Position numbers and translations under genes: made by a program
Notes under the pieces: model-generated
Databases searched by the model: none
Seen by the model: the letters and a program-made list of their open reading frames with translations, nothing else
What the model was told of the DNA's origin: nothing
NCBI GenBank assembly: GCA_016177765.1
Contig: JACOUP010000008.1
Span: 377,021 to 441,020, forward strand
Direction: 5' to 3'
From: Deltaproteobacteria bacterium
GTDB taxonomy: Bacteria; UBA10199; JACPAL01; JACOUP01
DNA length: 64,000 bases
Part shown: piece by piece, positions 17,390 to 26,488 of the stretch
Position numbering within the stretch: the first letter of the stretch is position 1
How the letters are laid out: every line of letters begins with the position of its first letter

Positions 17390-18217
17390 ATGAAAACAAC
17401 AATCCGGTTTTGGGGGGTCCGCGGTTCTATCCCTGTTCCGGGCCAAAAAACGGGGTTCTACGGCGGCAACACCTCTTGCCTCGAGGTCACCTCTGGCGAA
17501 ACGACGCTGATCCTGGATGCCGGGACCGGACTCCACCCGTTGGGAAAGGAACAGGCCAAAAAGAGGCAAAAGATCCACCTCTTCATCACCCACTGTCACA
17601 TGGACCATATCTGCGGCCTCCCCTTCTTTAAACCGCTCTATCAAAGAAGGAGGCTCTACCTCTACGGACCGGGCGGGAGGGGGAAGGGTCTCCATCAACT
17701 CTTGAACAGCTTCCTGGCCCGCGAGTTTTTCCCCATCCCCTTGGACAAAATGCCGGCCTCCCTCTTTTTCAGAACCATCAACCAAAGGAGAACCATCCCC
17801 CCTTTCACTATCGAATCGGTTCGCCTGAACCACCCCGGCATGACACTCGGTTACTTCATCACCCTTCCCTCCAAAAAAAGGATCGCCTACATCACCGACC
17901 GGGAGCCACTCTCCCGTTTCCGTCATCACACCACAGTGAAGAATGAATCACCCCTTATCCGGAATCTCCAGGGTGTTGATCTTTTGATCCATGACGGACA
18001 ATACCTGGACCAGGAATACGCCTCTCACAAAGGGTGGGGTCATTCCTCCATCAGCGATCTCTTGAAACTGGCACGCCAGGTGGAGGCTAAACACCTTGTT
18101 ATTTTTCACCACGACCCGGCTCATGATGACAAAATATTAGGAAAACTTGAAAAAAAAATCCAAAAAAAGAAGCAAAAAATATGTTTGGCCCGCGAGGGGA
18201 TGACGTTAACACTATAG
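17390..18217 (+). CDS. MBL-fold metallo-hydrolase
   Basis: A 275-residue metallo-beta-lactamase-fold protein. FWGVRGSIPVPG at the start, THCHMDHICGLPF (the HxHxDH metal site, about residues 66-71), LNHPGMTLGY, the LLIHDGQYLDQEY aspartate region and FHHDPAHDD all match a family related to cyclic-nucleotide phosphodiesterases and tRNA processing nucleases of the same fold. Homologues with this N-terminal WGVRGS signature are often fused to response regulators or cAMP domains. Location two genes from the cyclase fits, but the substrate is unknown. The last 30 residues are very lysine-rich. Confidence 0.85.
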   Translation: MKTTIRFWGVRGSIPVPGQKTGFYGGNTSCLEVTSGETTLILDAGTGLHPLGKEQAKKRQKIHLFITHCHMDHICGLPFFKPLYQRRRLYLYGPGGRGKGLHQLLNSFLAREFFPIPLDKMPASLFFRTINQRRTIPPFTIESVRLNHPGMTLGYFITLPSKKRIAYITDREPLSRFRHHTTVKNESPLIRNLQGVDLLIHDGQYLDQEYASHKGWGHSSISDLLKLARQVEAKHLVIFHHDPAHDDKILGKLEKKIQKKKQKICLAREGMTLTL

Positions 18218-18234
18218 TGTATAAAGGAGGTTTT

Positions 18235-18450
18235 ATGAACTGTCACAGTCTCATCATCTCTGCAGTCATCGTTACTTTTCTCTTACCCACACTGTCTGTC
18301 TTTGGAGGAGAAAAAAAGAAAACAACGAAGAGCCTGATCACCCCCTCAGCCACAGATACCTTTGGAACGGCGGGTGTCCGCGGCTTTACCCTGGATGAGA
18401 AGAAACCGGCAAAAAAGAAGACGTGGAAAAATAAGAAGGCTAAGGATTAA
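18235..18450 (+). CDS. Small secreted lysine-rich protein, unknown
   Basis: A 71-residue protein with an N-terminal signal peptide (about residues 1-23) and a lysine-rich remainder containing GTAGVRGFTLDEKKPAKKK. The start is at ATG 18235, supported by a strong AAAGGAGG ribosome site at 18223-18230; a longer frame from 18181 would overlap the previous gene. The gene ends by overlapping the convergent PHP lipoprotein gene by 11 bases. I do not recognise the family. The VRG...LDE pattern is reminiscent of small proteins found in pairs, but no function can be assigned. Confidence 0.65.
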   Translation: MNCHSLIISAVIVTFLLPTLSVFGGEKKKTTKSLITPSATDTFGTAGVRGFTLDEKKPAKKKTWKNKKAKD

Positions 18451-21400
18451 CGAGGGGAGAGGAGCCGTTCTGAATAGAGATCCCTTCGAACGGTTCGCCA
18501 TCGTTGTTGGTGTCACCGTTAATATCCACAAAGATCGGGTTGGCAATGGCGAAGGCCGGGATGCCGCCGATTGCATCGACAGTCCCCGGGATCCTGGTGA
18601 AAAAATCGGTGTCGAACGGGATTTTAGCGGAATCCAGTCCAACCGGAACCAAGGGGAAGAGTGACCGGGTGCCGCCAGAACCACGAACCATCGCAACAAT
18701 CCAGGAATCCTGACTAATCGTAATCGTCTGGGTCACCGTTCCTTTTTTTGCAATGACCTTCCCGTCACTGCCCAACTTCCCTTCCAGTATAAGTGACTGA
18801 TCGGTAGTGCTAAAAAGATAGGTGGGGCTGTATTGGTACTGGGGTGCCTTTTCATTAGCAAAACTCGCCGCCCCTTGGGTATAAGGTGAAAGAGTGGCGG
18901 GATCAATAATTCCCCTGCCAGCCTGGAGGCCACTGGTTGCGGCCGGTTTTGGGTTGGTATTGACGAAAATCTCGACGGTATCCACTTCGGCCCAGACCGG
19001 CGTTTCAAAGTTGATCTCCAGATTCACGAGACTACCGGGCGTCAACGCTAAAAGATCGCCCACCTCTCCCCGTACTTTACCGCTCGAGGCATGGACCTGA
19101 AGAAAAGGACCTGCCGAGATGACCACCTTGTGCCCCTTCAGATTATGGGCGATATCGGTCATGCTGAGATCATCAGCAGTCCCTTGATGATCAGCGGGAT
19201 CAACACCGGAGGCGATATAGCTTCTCGGCCATCCGATCGGGTCCCGAAGCAACCCCTTCGAATCAGAACCCCCCGTCGCCGTCACCACAAGACCTAAATT
19301 AAGGAGGTTGAACCAGGTCGGGAGCGTCGTTGCCCGGAAAAAATTGAAGGAGTCATCCCAACCATGAACACCACTTTGCAACCCGGTCACAATCTCGATA
19401 CCATCAAACCCTTTTGCAAAGGCGCTCGACGTACCGTACGGAAACGGGGCCACAAAATCCCCCTGGTTATTGGTGTTCGGCTCCAGACGGAAATGGATCG
19501 GATCGGCAAAACTGGCCAGCGGTTGACCAAAGCCAGGAGTGGTCAAAAGTCGGGTCAGAGAGAACAGTCCTTGGGCAGGATCCATCACTTGATGAATCTG
19601 AACAAATCGTTCCCCCTCGAGGGCCTTCAGATCAGAAATGATTTCGGCCATTGATTTGACCCGATCCGGTTTGGGAGAAATTTGATCTTTTGTGGTCAAC
19701 GTACCGTCATAAGCACCCCCTGTAGCGAGCAGAGGCTGAGCCGTCATCGGGAAAGTCCCGAGACGACCGACTAAGGACGCAATTTCCTGACCGGTGCCGA
19801 CGGCTAATTTCTGTTTGGGCAGAAGGGTCGCCTGCTCCAGCGATTTCTTTAAAGAGGAAGGGTCCGTGAGGGAGTCCCGATCGGTCAGGACGACAAGATC
19901 CAACCCCTCAGCGGCCGCACTGAGGAGCCGCAGATCTGAAGAAAGGTGCGAACCGGGACTTTTCAGGGAATGGGTATGGAGATCGGCGCCGATAAATCCG
20001 GGAGTTCCAACGGCCCGCTCAAGCACCGCCGTCAGGGGCGTCCTCTTGCCAGCCTCGATGGTCACCGACCGCAGATCCAGGGTGTATTCCGTCCCCTTGG
20101 AAAAGACAAAAAGATAGCTTCCCGGTTCCAGTGAAAACTGCGCCTGCTGTGTCAGGTCAATCGTTCCATTGGGGTTGATCAGGTGGGTGCCAACAATGCC
20201 ATACGGGGTGGGGTGGCCCGCTGTTTCGTGGAAAATCCCCTGAGAGGGAGACGGATCTTTACCGACAATCGTGAGACGGGCATTGGTGGGGATAAGTCCC
20301 CCCGAGATCCGTTCCACAACGCCATTGATCACAACGGTTCCAGAAACCCCTAGCGTACATTCAATATCTTGAACAGCTCCTGACCCAAGGTCAACCCGAT
20401 CGGTCTCCTCTGCCAGGTTTTTGCAGCTCCCCGCAAATTCCTGACCGTTATCAACAACCCCCCCACGGTATCCCTCTTTTTCAACACGGATCCGGTATCT
20501 CCCTGAACCAAAATGTCGCGAACGGTCATCACTCCCGTTGGGAAGCAATCCGCCGAATTGCCCATCGGAAGCGGTCTTGAAGACAGCAACAGTCCCGCCG
20601 GTTTCCTCATCGAGAAAAGCGACCAACGCCCCCTCAACCTTCTGTCCCGAGGAGTCCACAACACGACCCGATACCGCCGTATTCGGAATCTTGAGGGCGA
20701 CAAGACCGATTGAAAGGACTGAACCGGTATCCCCCGTTCCGACAGCAAAATGCCGAACAATCTCCAAAGCCCCTTGGGGCGGAACCGAAACCGATGAGAC
20801 CCCACTGGGCCGTAACAGGTCGGGAACCCCGTCCTTCAGATAAACAGTCTGGAGACCATCCACCGCCAGACCACTCGCCTTTTGCCAGACCGCCGGGTCA
20901 TAGAAATATCCATAAGAGACATTCGAAAGCCTGTTGGTCGCCCCGTACAAGAGGGCTGATGCTGAATCCAAAACGGCCGAACCGGCAAAACCGGATTTTG
21001 GCAAAAGTGTTTCCAGCTCTCCAGAGGGAAGCAGAAGATCCCCCACAGGAAGGGATACCGGCTCTTCTCCCTCGTTAAAGATTGAGCTCTTGATCGTCAC
21101 AAACTCCTCACCGGGATTGATCTGGTAGTCCGTCGTGACGAAAAGGGAGAGGTCTTTCAGGCTGGAAAAGGTAAAAGGATCGTTAACATCCGAGAGTCGA
21201 AACGGCGCCTTGAAATCGGTCTCTTCCAGCAGGTTGACGGCGTTGGTAATCTGATCCCCCTTCAGGGAGTCCAGGACATCCATCGCACCGGTAGCCCTCA
21301 AAACAAGAGGGGTATTTGCACTCCCGTCAGAAACAACTTCAAACGAAAAATAATTGACCGTCCATTCCCTGTTGAGGAGAGGGATCATCCCCCCCCATTG

Positions 21401-21751
21401 GTCCTTGCCCGATTCCTTTTTCGGGTCCCTCGTCCGGTCGGCATCAATGATATTCCCTCCAAAGAGATTGATTCCCGCAGTCCGCCCACCATTCTGGACA
21501 ATCACGCGGATCTTGTTATTCTTGAGCAGAAAGTCACCCAACGCCCCCTGGGCTGCAGGGCCACCAATCAAATCGGAGGCGTTATTGATGGAAAAGGCGG
21601 TGACGCTCGGTTGCGGAACCTGATCCAGCAGGTCATCACCATCGTCACATTGAGCGAGAAGGAGCGTTGCAAAAAGGAGGAAAAAGAAAACGCGCCAAGA
21701 CTGTTGGGCAAAGCATCTTTTCACAGCGGCCCTTATATCGTCTTTGGCCAT
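18440..21751 (-). CDS. Large lipoprotein with PHP-like (CehA/McbA-type) domain
   Basis: A 1103-residue protein starting at MAKDDIRAAVKRCF, with a hydrophobic stretch ending in LLLAQC, a lipobox. The frame continues upstream of this ATG, but the lipobox fixes the likely start. Residues about 340-480 contain a carboxypeptidase-regulatory-like beta domain (AVSGRVVDSSGQKVEGALVA). Near the middle, GADLHTHSLKSPGSH and GLDLVVLTDRD match PHP metal-binding strands seen in CehA/McbA family metallohydrolases, and VTATGGSDSKG is a late metal motif. It may be an outer-membrane-anchored phosphoesterase. The C-terminus ends with an acidic calcium-like segment, DINGDTNNDGE. Substrate unknown. Confidence 0.75.
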   Translation of the reverse strand: MAKDDIRAAVKRCFAQQSWRVFFFLLFATLLLAQCDDGDDLLDQVPQPSVTAFSINNASDLIGGPAAQGALGDFLLKNNKIRVIVQNGGRTAGINLFGGNIIDADRTRDPKKESGKDQWGGMIPLLNREWTVNYFSFEVVSDGSANTPLVLRATGAMDVLDSLKGDQITNAVNLLEETDFKAPFRLSDVNDPFTFSSLKDLSLFVTTDYQINPGEEFVTIKSSIFNEGEEPVSLPVGDLLLPSGELETLLPKSGFAGSAVLDSASALLYGATNRLSNVSYGYFYDPAVWQKASGLAVDGLQTVYLKDGVPDLLRPSGVSSVSVPPQGALEIVRHFAVGTGDTGSVLSIGLVALKIPNTAVSGRVVDSSGQKVEGALVAFLDEETGGTVAVFKTASDGQFGGLLPNGSDDRSRHFGSGRYRIRVEKEGYRGGVVDNGQEFAGSCKNLAEETDRVDLGSGAVQDIECTLGVSGTVVINGVVERISGGLIPTNARLTIVGKDPSPSQGIFHETAGHPTPYGIVGTHLINPNGTIDLTQQAQFSLEPGSYLFVFSKGTEYTLDLRSVTIEAGKRTPLTAVLERAVGTPGFIGADLHTHSLKSPGSHLSSDLRLLSAAAEGLDLVVLTDRDSLTDPSSLKKSLEQATLLPKQKLAVGTGQEIASLVGRLGTFPMTAQPLLATGGAYDGTLTTKDQISPKPDRVKSMAEIISDLKALEGERFVQIHQVMDPAQGLFSLTRLLTTPGFGQPLASFADPIHFRLEPNTNNQGDFVAPFPYGTSSAFAKGFDGIEIVTGLQSGVHGWDDSFNFFRATTLPTWFNLLNLGLVVTATGGSDSKGLLRDPIGWPRSYIASGVDPADHQGTADDLSMTDIAHNLKGHKVVISAGPFLQVHASSGKVRGEVGDLLALTPGSLVNLEINFETPVWAEVDTVEIFVNTNPKPAATSGLQAGRGIIDPATLSPYTQGAASFANEKAPQYQYSPTYLFSTTDQSLILEGKLGSDGKVIAKKGTVTQTITISQDSWIVAMVRGSGGTRSLFPLVPVGLDSAKIPFDTDFFTRIPGTVDAIGGIPAFAIANPIFVDINGDTNNDGEPFEGISIQNGSSPLVNP

Positions 21752-21833
21752 AAAAAGGTTGCTAAAAAAGGGGCGTTCGATAGAATCAAAAACCAAGCAA
21801 AGCTCGCTACTTAAAGGAATCGTTTGAAAGAGA

Positions 21834-22910
21834 ATGTTGATCGGGATCCCCAAAGAAACAAAAATTGGTGAAAACAGGGTCGCCGGCACCCCGGAAGCGG
21901 TGAGGGAACTTGTGCAGAATGGGCAGAGAGTCCTTGTGGAGAAACGGGCTGGTCTGGGGAGCGGTTTTTCGGACAAGGAATACTTTTCCGCCGGGGCAAA
22001 AATCATTTCTCAAAAGGCCGAAATTTATAAAAAAGCTGACCTGATCTGGAAGGTCAAGGAACCAAGCCTTCAGGAGGTCCATTTTTATCGGCGCGGTCAA
22101 ATTTTATTTACATTTCTGCATCTTGCTGCAGACCCGAAGCTGACCCACTCTCTTTGCCGACAAAAGATAACCGCTATCGGTTACGAAACAGTCCAGCTCC
22201 CGGATGGATCGCTCCCACTCCTCGCCCCGATGAGTGAGGCGGCTGGGAAGCTGGCCGCCGTTATCGGGGCTAATTATCTCCGCAAGGATCTTGGCGGTAA
22301 GGGGATCTTGCTCTCAGGAATTCATGGAAAATTTTTGGGAAAGGTCACCATCCTTGGCCTCGGGATCGTCGGTCGCAACGCCCTGGCAATGGCCCATGGG
22401 CTCGGCGGCCGGATAACCGCCTTTGATCTTTCCAGAGAAAAGCTAAAATTGCAAAATCTCTACCCCGAACGTCTTTCGACCCATCTTTCTGACCCAAAGA
22501 TGATCGCGGAGGCCGTGAGGTATTCAGACCTCGTGATTGGAGCGGTCCTTGTCCCAGGCAAAAAGGCCCCCACGGTGGTAACCCGGCCGATGGTCCGCTC
22601 GATGGAACCGGGTTCTGTGATCGTCGATGTTGCTGTGGACCAGGGAGGGTGCATCGCCACCACACACCCGACAACCCATGCCAACCCCGTTTATAGGGTC
22701 GATGGCATTCTTCACTACGCGGTCACGAACATCCCGTCACTCGCCGGCCGTTCAGCAACACAGGCGTTGTCTTCGGTGACGCTTCCCTACCTTAAAAAAA
22801 TAACCTCACTCGGCCTGGAAGAGGCCTGCCAGACTGATCCTTCCCTTCAAAAAGGGATCAACATTTCAAACGGGGAGATTGTCCATCCAGCCCTTCGACA
22901 GCTCCTCTGA
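21834..22910 (+). CDS. ald: Alanine dehydrogenase
   Basis: A 358-residue NAD-dependent enzyme interconverting alanine and pyruvate plus ammonia. The start MLIGIPKETKIGENRVAGTPE is typical of the AlaDH/PNT family. The Rossmann motif is VTILGLGIVGRNALAMA (about residues 170-185), and the catalytic region PLLAPMSEAAGKLA and DVAVDQGGC follow the family. It is not a transhydrogenase because the membrane partner subunits are absent. The 3' end overlaps the convergent birA by 45 bases. Confidence 0.93.
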   Translation: MLIGIPKETKIGENRVAGTPEAVRELVQNGQRVLVEKRAGLGSGFSDKEYFSAGAKIISQKAEIYKKADLIWKVKEPSLQEVHFYRRGQILFTFLHLAADPKLTHSLCRQKITAIGYETVQLPDGSLPLLAPMSEAAGKLAAVIGANYLRKDLGGKGILLSGIHGKFLGKVTILGLGIVGRNALAMAHGLGGRITAFDLSREKLKLQNLYPERLSTHLSDPKMIAEAVRYSDLVIGAVLVPGKKAPTVVTRPMVRSMEPGSVIVDVAVDQGGCIATTHPTTHANPVYRVDGILHYAVTNIPSLAGRSATQALSSVTLPYLKKITSLGLEEACQTDPSLQKGINISNGEIVHPALRQLL

Positions 22911-23447
22911 AACAAGAAAATGATTGAGGAGTTTTTCTCGATCAAATTCTTTTTTTGTGATCAAGAATAGAGAGGTGACCGTTTTTTGCAACTCATCGGA
23001 AAAATCGTCAAGTGTGCTATTCACGTTCAATCCGATACCGATCACAACAAAATCCAATAGGGGCAGATCGTGATGCGCCCCTACCTTCATTTCTGACTCG
23101 CAAAGAATCCCCCCCAGTTTTTTCCCCTGATAGTAGACATCGTTCGGCCATTTGAGGGTGACCTCTATCGGGATCTCCTTCTTGAGAAAATCAGCCAGCG
23201 CCCTGCCGGTCATCACCGTCAATTGCGGGGCCAGTTCAGCCGGGATCTCCGGTCGCAGAAGGATAGAAAAATAGAGATTCTTGCCAGCCGGGGATTCCCA
23301 AACCCTCCCCTCACGCCCTCGACCAGACGTCTGACAATCGGCAACGACAATCGTCCCTTCCGGTTCCCCTTTTCGCGCCAGTTCTTTGAGAACCTCGTTG
23401 GTCGATCCAACTGTCTCAAAACGATAAATCTTTTTGGGGAAAGGCAT
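22866..23447 (-). CDS. birA: Biotin--[acetyl-CoA-carboxylase] ligase, short form
   Basis: A 193-residue biotin protein ligase that attaches biotin to carboxylase subunits. It has SGRGREGRVWESPAGKNLYFS (biotinyl-AMP site), KWPNDVYYQGKKLGGIL and VVIGIGLNVN. It lacks the N-terminal DNA-binding domain, so it is a catalytic-only type, and it is shorter than most at the C-terminus, ending before a clear SH3-like domain. The loop KVGAHHDLPLLD before GIGLNVN is encoded by a TAGGGGC palindrome. The gene starts inside the end of the Na/Pi symporter gene and ends inside ald. Confidence 0.87.
   Translation of the reverse strand: MPFPKKIYRFETVGSTNEVLKELARKGEPEGTIVVADCQTSGRGREGRVWESPAGKNLYFSILLRPEIPAELAPQLTVMTGRALADFLKKEIPIEVTLKWPNDVYYQGKKLGGILCESEMKVGAHHDLPLLDFVVIGIGLNVNSTLDDFSDELQKTVTSLFLITKKEFDREKLLNHFLVSEELSKGWMDNLPV
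23058..23083. repeat. TAGGGGC palindrome inside birA
   Basis: TAGGGGC at 23058-23064 pairs with GCCCCTA at 23077-23083 around a 12-base loop. It is related to the GTAGGGGC palindrome at 8405-8421 and encodes part of a surface loop of the biotin ligase without breaking the frame. Confidence 0.7.
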
Positions 23448-25077
23448 GGGTCACAATGGCAGTAATCTTGGCATTAATTCTCTGAAAATTGGCCAAAATG
23501 TCCAGGTGAATAGAACTGGTCTCAAAAGTTTCCTTCAAACCTTGATGAAGCCGGTTCAGGTGGGCCTGACGGAGTTCCCTCTCCACGTCACGAAGATGGG
23601 CATCATGCCGAAGAACCTTTTGGGCCATTGCCTCATCCCCCGTTGTTATGGCGGAAATCGCCAGATCGAAATTCTCCGAGACCTTGGCATGAAAGTCCTT
23701 AATCTCTGCCCAGCCTTCCTCAGAAAATTCCCTCCCCTTTCTGATCTTCTTCTCGGCCAGTTCCATCAAATGCTTGTTGATGATGTCACCAATCTCCTCG
23801 AGGTCGCTCGCCATGGCCAAAAAATTGAGTTCCAGAACAGATTCCTTATCCGACAACATCCCTTGTGAAATCTTGGCCAGATAAAACTTCACCTCTTTGT
23901 TCAAAAGATCCAGATGATCATCCATCGCCTCCAGATCATCAATCTTGTCCAGATCATTCCTCTCAAAAACGGAAGGGATGCCCCGGAACATTTCGTAGGC
24001 GATATCCGCCATCCTCAAGACCTCCCTCTTCACATGGGCAAAGGCGAGCGGCGGTGTCTCCAGCGCCGTCGGGTCCAGATACTTGGGTCCGAATTTCTTC
24101 TTCTTGTCCTCTTCCGTCGCTGGAAAAAGTTTTTGAACAATCCAGACCCCCTGTCGGATGAAGGGGAGGAAGAGGATCGCAACAACCCCGTTAAAAACGA
24201 GATGGGCGATGGCCAGTTCCCGCGCCACATTCGGCGGACCGATGGAGATATAAGGACTGACCTGTCGGATCAATTCCAGGAATGGAACGAGAAACGGGGC
24301 AAAGACCAAAACCCCGCCGACCTTAAAAATAAGGTGGGCCCAGGCGACCCTCTTCCCTTCCGTATTTCCTCCCGCGAGACTCGCAATAAAGGCGGTGACG
24401 CAGGTCCCGACATTGGCCCCAAAAATGATCGGGACAGCCGCCTCGATAGAAAGGGTCCCTCCAAAGGCCAGCGCCATGGCAAGACCTATCGTGGCGGCAC
24501 TGGACTGGACAAGGGCCGTGAAAACGGTCGCCGCGATGAAATTGTACAGGGGGTAGCGGGAGAGAAAATCAAAGAACGGGACAACCCAGGGGTTTTCCTT
24601 CAAAGGGGCCATCGCCTGGGTCATCAGGTTCATCCCGAAAAAGACGAACCCGAATCCCAAAAAGATCATGCTGACATAACGGGTCCTTTTTTTCTTGCCG
24701 ATCAGGTCAATCAGGACACCCACAATCAGGATCAAAAGGGCATATTCCGCAATTTTCCTGACGGAGAGCAGGAAGACCACCAGCGTCGTGCCAACGTCGG
24801 CCCCAAGAATGACCCCCATCGCCTGGGCCAAGGTGATCAGTTGGCTGCTGGCAAGCCCGACCAGCATAACAGTCATGGCGGTGCTGGACTGAAGGATCAG
24901 GGTAGTCAGGGCACCAACCCCGAGACCATAAAACCGGTTTTCGGTGAGCGAGGCGATCATCGCCCGGAGCCGTTCCCCACCGGCCAGTTGCAGGCCAATT
25001 CGACCTATCTTCATCCCGTAAAGAAAGATCGCGAGGGCCCCGAGAAAGACGATGAGAGAAAAATGTTGTTCGATCAT
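23416..25077 (-). CDS. Na/Pi cotransporter family protein with PhoU-like domain
   Basis: A 553-residue protein. The first 320 residues form two Na/Pi cotransporter repeats, each with a QSS motif (TLILQSSTAMTVMLVGL and ALVQSSAATIGLAMALA) followed by GADVGTT and GANVGTC. Residues about 345-545 are charged and helical and match a PhoU-like domain. The protein probably moves phosphate coupled to sodium across the inner membrane. It diverges from the 418-residue unknown gene across 141 bp, in which I see no clear PHO box. The 3' end overlaps birA by 32 bases. Confidence 0.9.
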   Translation of the reverse strand: MIEQHFSLIVFLGALAIFLYGMKIGRIGLQLAGGERLRAMIASLTENRFYGLGVGALTTLILQSSTAMTVMLVGLASSQLITLAQAMGVILGADVGTTLVVFLLSVRKIAEYALLILIVGVLIDLIGKKKRTRYVSMIFLGFGFVFFGMNLMTQAMAPLKENPWVVPFFDFLSRYPLYNFIAATVFTALVQSSAATIGLAMALAFGGTLSIEAAVPIIFGANVGTCVTAFIASLAGGNTEGKRVAWAHLIFKVGGVLVFAPFLVPFLELIRQVSPYISIGPPNVARELAIAHLVFNGVVAILFLPFIRQGVWIVQKLFPATEEDKKKKFGPKYLDPTALETPPLAFAHVKREVLRMADIAYEMFRGIPSVFERNDLDKIDDLEAMDDHLDLLNKEVKFYLAKISQGMLSDKESVLELNFLAMASDLEEIGDIINKHLMELAEKKIRKGREFSEEGWAEIKDFHAKVSENFDLAISAITTGDEAMAQKVLRHDAHLRDVERELRQAHLNRLHQGLKETFETSSIHLDILANFQRINAKITAIVTHAFPQKDLSF

Positions 25078-25218
25078 AACCTGTTGAAAGAAATGGCCTT
25101 TTTACAAAAACCGTCTCCTTGCCATTTAATATCACTTTTTTATTCGAAGATCATCAAAAAAACCGAAACCTTCCCCGGGGCCTCAACGATAATAGGGGTG
25201 GGAGAGCCTCCTTAATAT

Positions 25219-26475
25219 ATGTCGGACTGCAGCAGAATCAACGAATCTCCTGCCTCATTAGAAGCTACCTACGATACTGAACAAAGTTTTTCTGACCCGA
25301 GTGAGGCGGTCTGTTCGGAAGAAACCGCGCTGGTGAGCATCGATGAATTTACCAAAATCCCCCTCGCCTGTTTTCTTCCCACCCCCGAACCAAAACCAGC
25401 TAAACGTTATGATCTTTATGTTTCTACAATGGACCCAAGGGATCAGTTAACAGCGATCCGAGCCGGACTCATTGAAGAAGATGCCGCTAAAATTATGGTT
25501 CGACAGGGACGCGAGGTTGTCGCCTACCTCGAAGCAACAACCCCTCCGGATCAAACAGCGGCAAGAAATGAAATCGCCGCCCTTCGGGTCCAGCTGGATG
25601 AGATTGAGTTGCAACATCCGGAGCTTCAAGAACCGCTCGTTGCCTCGTCGGAAAACCGATTGCCCCTCCCCAATGACAGGGTCGAAAGCCAACCGATCTC
25701 CAACGAAACAATGCTTGCCGAATCCACAAGTCCTGCACCAGTACTGAAGGGAACCCCTCTCCCCCAGGAAACGATCCTCTCCGTGGCCTCTGTTAAAGCC
25801 ACCCCAATCGGGGAGACTGATCGACAAGCGATCGAAGCGCTAAGATCCTTCGCAGAAGTAGAAACAGGAAAAACTTCACCCGCAGTCATTGCCTCAATTC
25901 TTGCAGGAGAGGAACCGGCGGCGGCAAGGCGGACCGGAGTTGTCACCAACCCATCGACTCCCTCAACCCCTGGAGTTTCTCCAGACCAACGCGGAGAACC
26001 GATCGTTCCGGCTAACACCCTTTCTGCCGTATCGGGCAACAGCAACCCTTTTGAGGAGGGGGGTAATTTTGTCACAGCTATTCGGGATTCTGATTTGAGA
26101 AAAATTTTTGAACGGTGGCTGGATGAGTCCCGAGTCGAGGCAAGAAGGAAAGAGGGAACGCCAGAGAGACTTCCCCTCGTCGCCCTGTCAGGTTTGAGCG
26201 GGAAAGACCGAGCCAGGGATGGCATCCCAGGCACGGTGACCAACGAGGTCCCCCCTGCCGCAATCCTGCAAGGGTCAATTGCCTCATCAAGGCCTTATCT
26301 GACCCAGGCCAATGCCCCATCCCTCCCTTCTTCCGGCAAGGGGGAGGCACGAATCAGACCTCCTGCACGAAGTCCAGGTAACCGAGACGGTCATCGGCAG
26401 GACGGGGGACAAAACAGGAATGGTCAAAGAGATGAGTCACGCCAGGAAGAACAAGACTCTCCCGCGTTCGCTTAA
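25219..26475 (+). CDS. Unknown 418-residue, largely disordered protein
   Basis: I do not recognise this protein. It has no signal peptide or membrane segment. Residues about 60-135 (DPRDQLTAIRAGLIEEDAAKIM and onwards to the IAALRVQLDEIELQH helix) look folded and helical. The rest is rich in proline, serine, threonine and glutamate, and the last 40 residues are arginine/glutamine-rich (SPGNRDGHRQDGGQNRNGQR). The start ATG is at 25219 after a distant GGAG. It sits alone between the Na/Pi gene and smc. The base composition does not stand out. Composition suggests a flexible or surface-exposed protein, but no role can be assigned. Confidence 0.6.
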   Translation: MSDCSRINESPASLEATYDTEQSFSDPSEAVCSEETALVSIDEFTKIPLACFLPTPEPKPAKRYDLYVSTMDPRDQLTAIRAGLIEEDAAKIMVRQGREVVAYLEATTPPDQTAARNEIAALRVQLDEIELQHPELQEPLVASSENRLPLPNDRVESQPISNETMLAESTSPAPVLKGTPLPQETILSVASVKATPIGETDRQAIEALRSFAEVETGKTSPAVIASILAGEEPAAARRTGVVTNPSTPSTPGVSPDQRGEPIVPANTLSAVSGNSNPFEEGGNFVTAIRDSDLRKIFERWLDESRVEARRKEGTPERLPLVALSGLSGKDRARDGIPGTVTNEVPPAAILQGSIASSRPYLTQANAPSLPSSGKGEARIRPPARSPGNRDGHRQDGGQNRNGQRDESRQEEQDSPAFA

Positions 26476-26488
26476 CGAACTCTATTTT

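Noticed and set aside
24400-24500. Frameshift in the Na/Pi symporter gene
   Set aside because: Both QSS repeats and the PhoU-like domain are in one uninterrupted frame.
23914-25215. 433-codon plus-strand open frame opposite the Na/Pi symporter gene
   Set aside because: It is the antisense shadow of a clear transporter gene, with a low-complexity, charge-rich translation and no recognisable domain.
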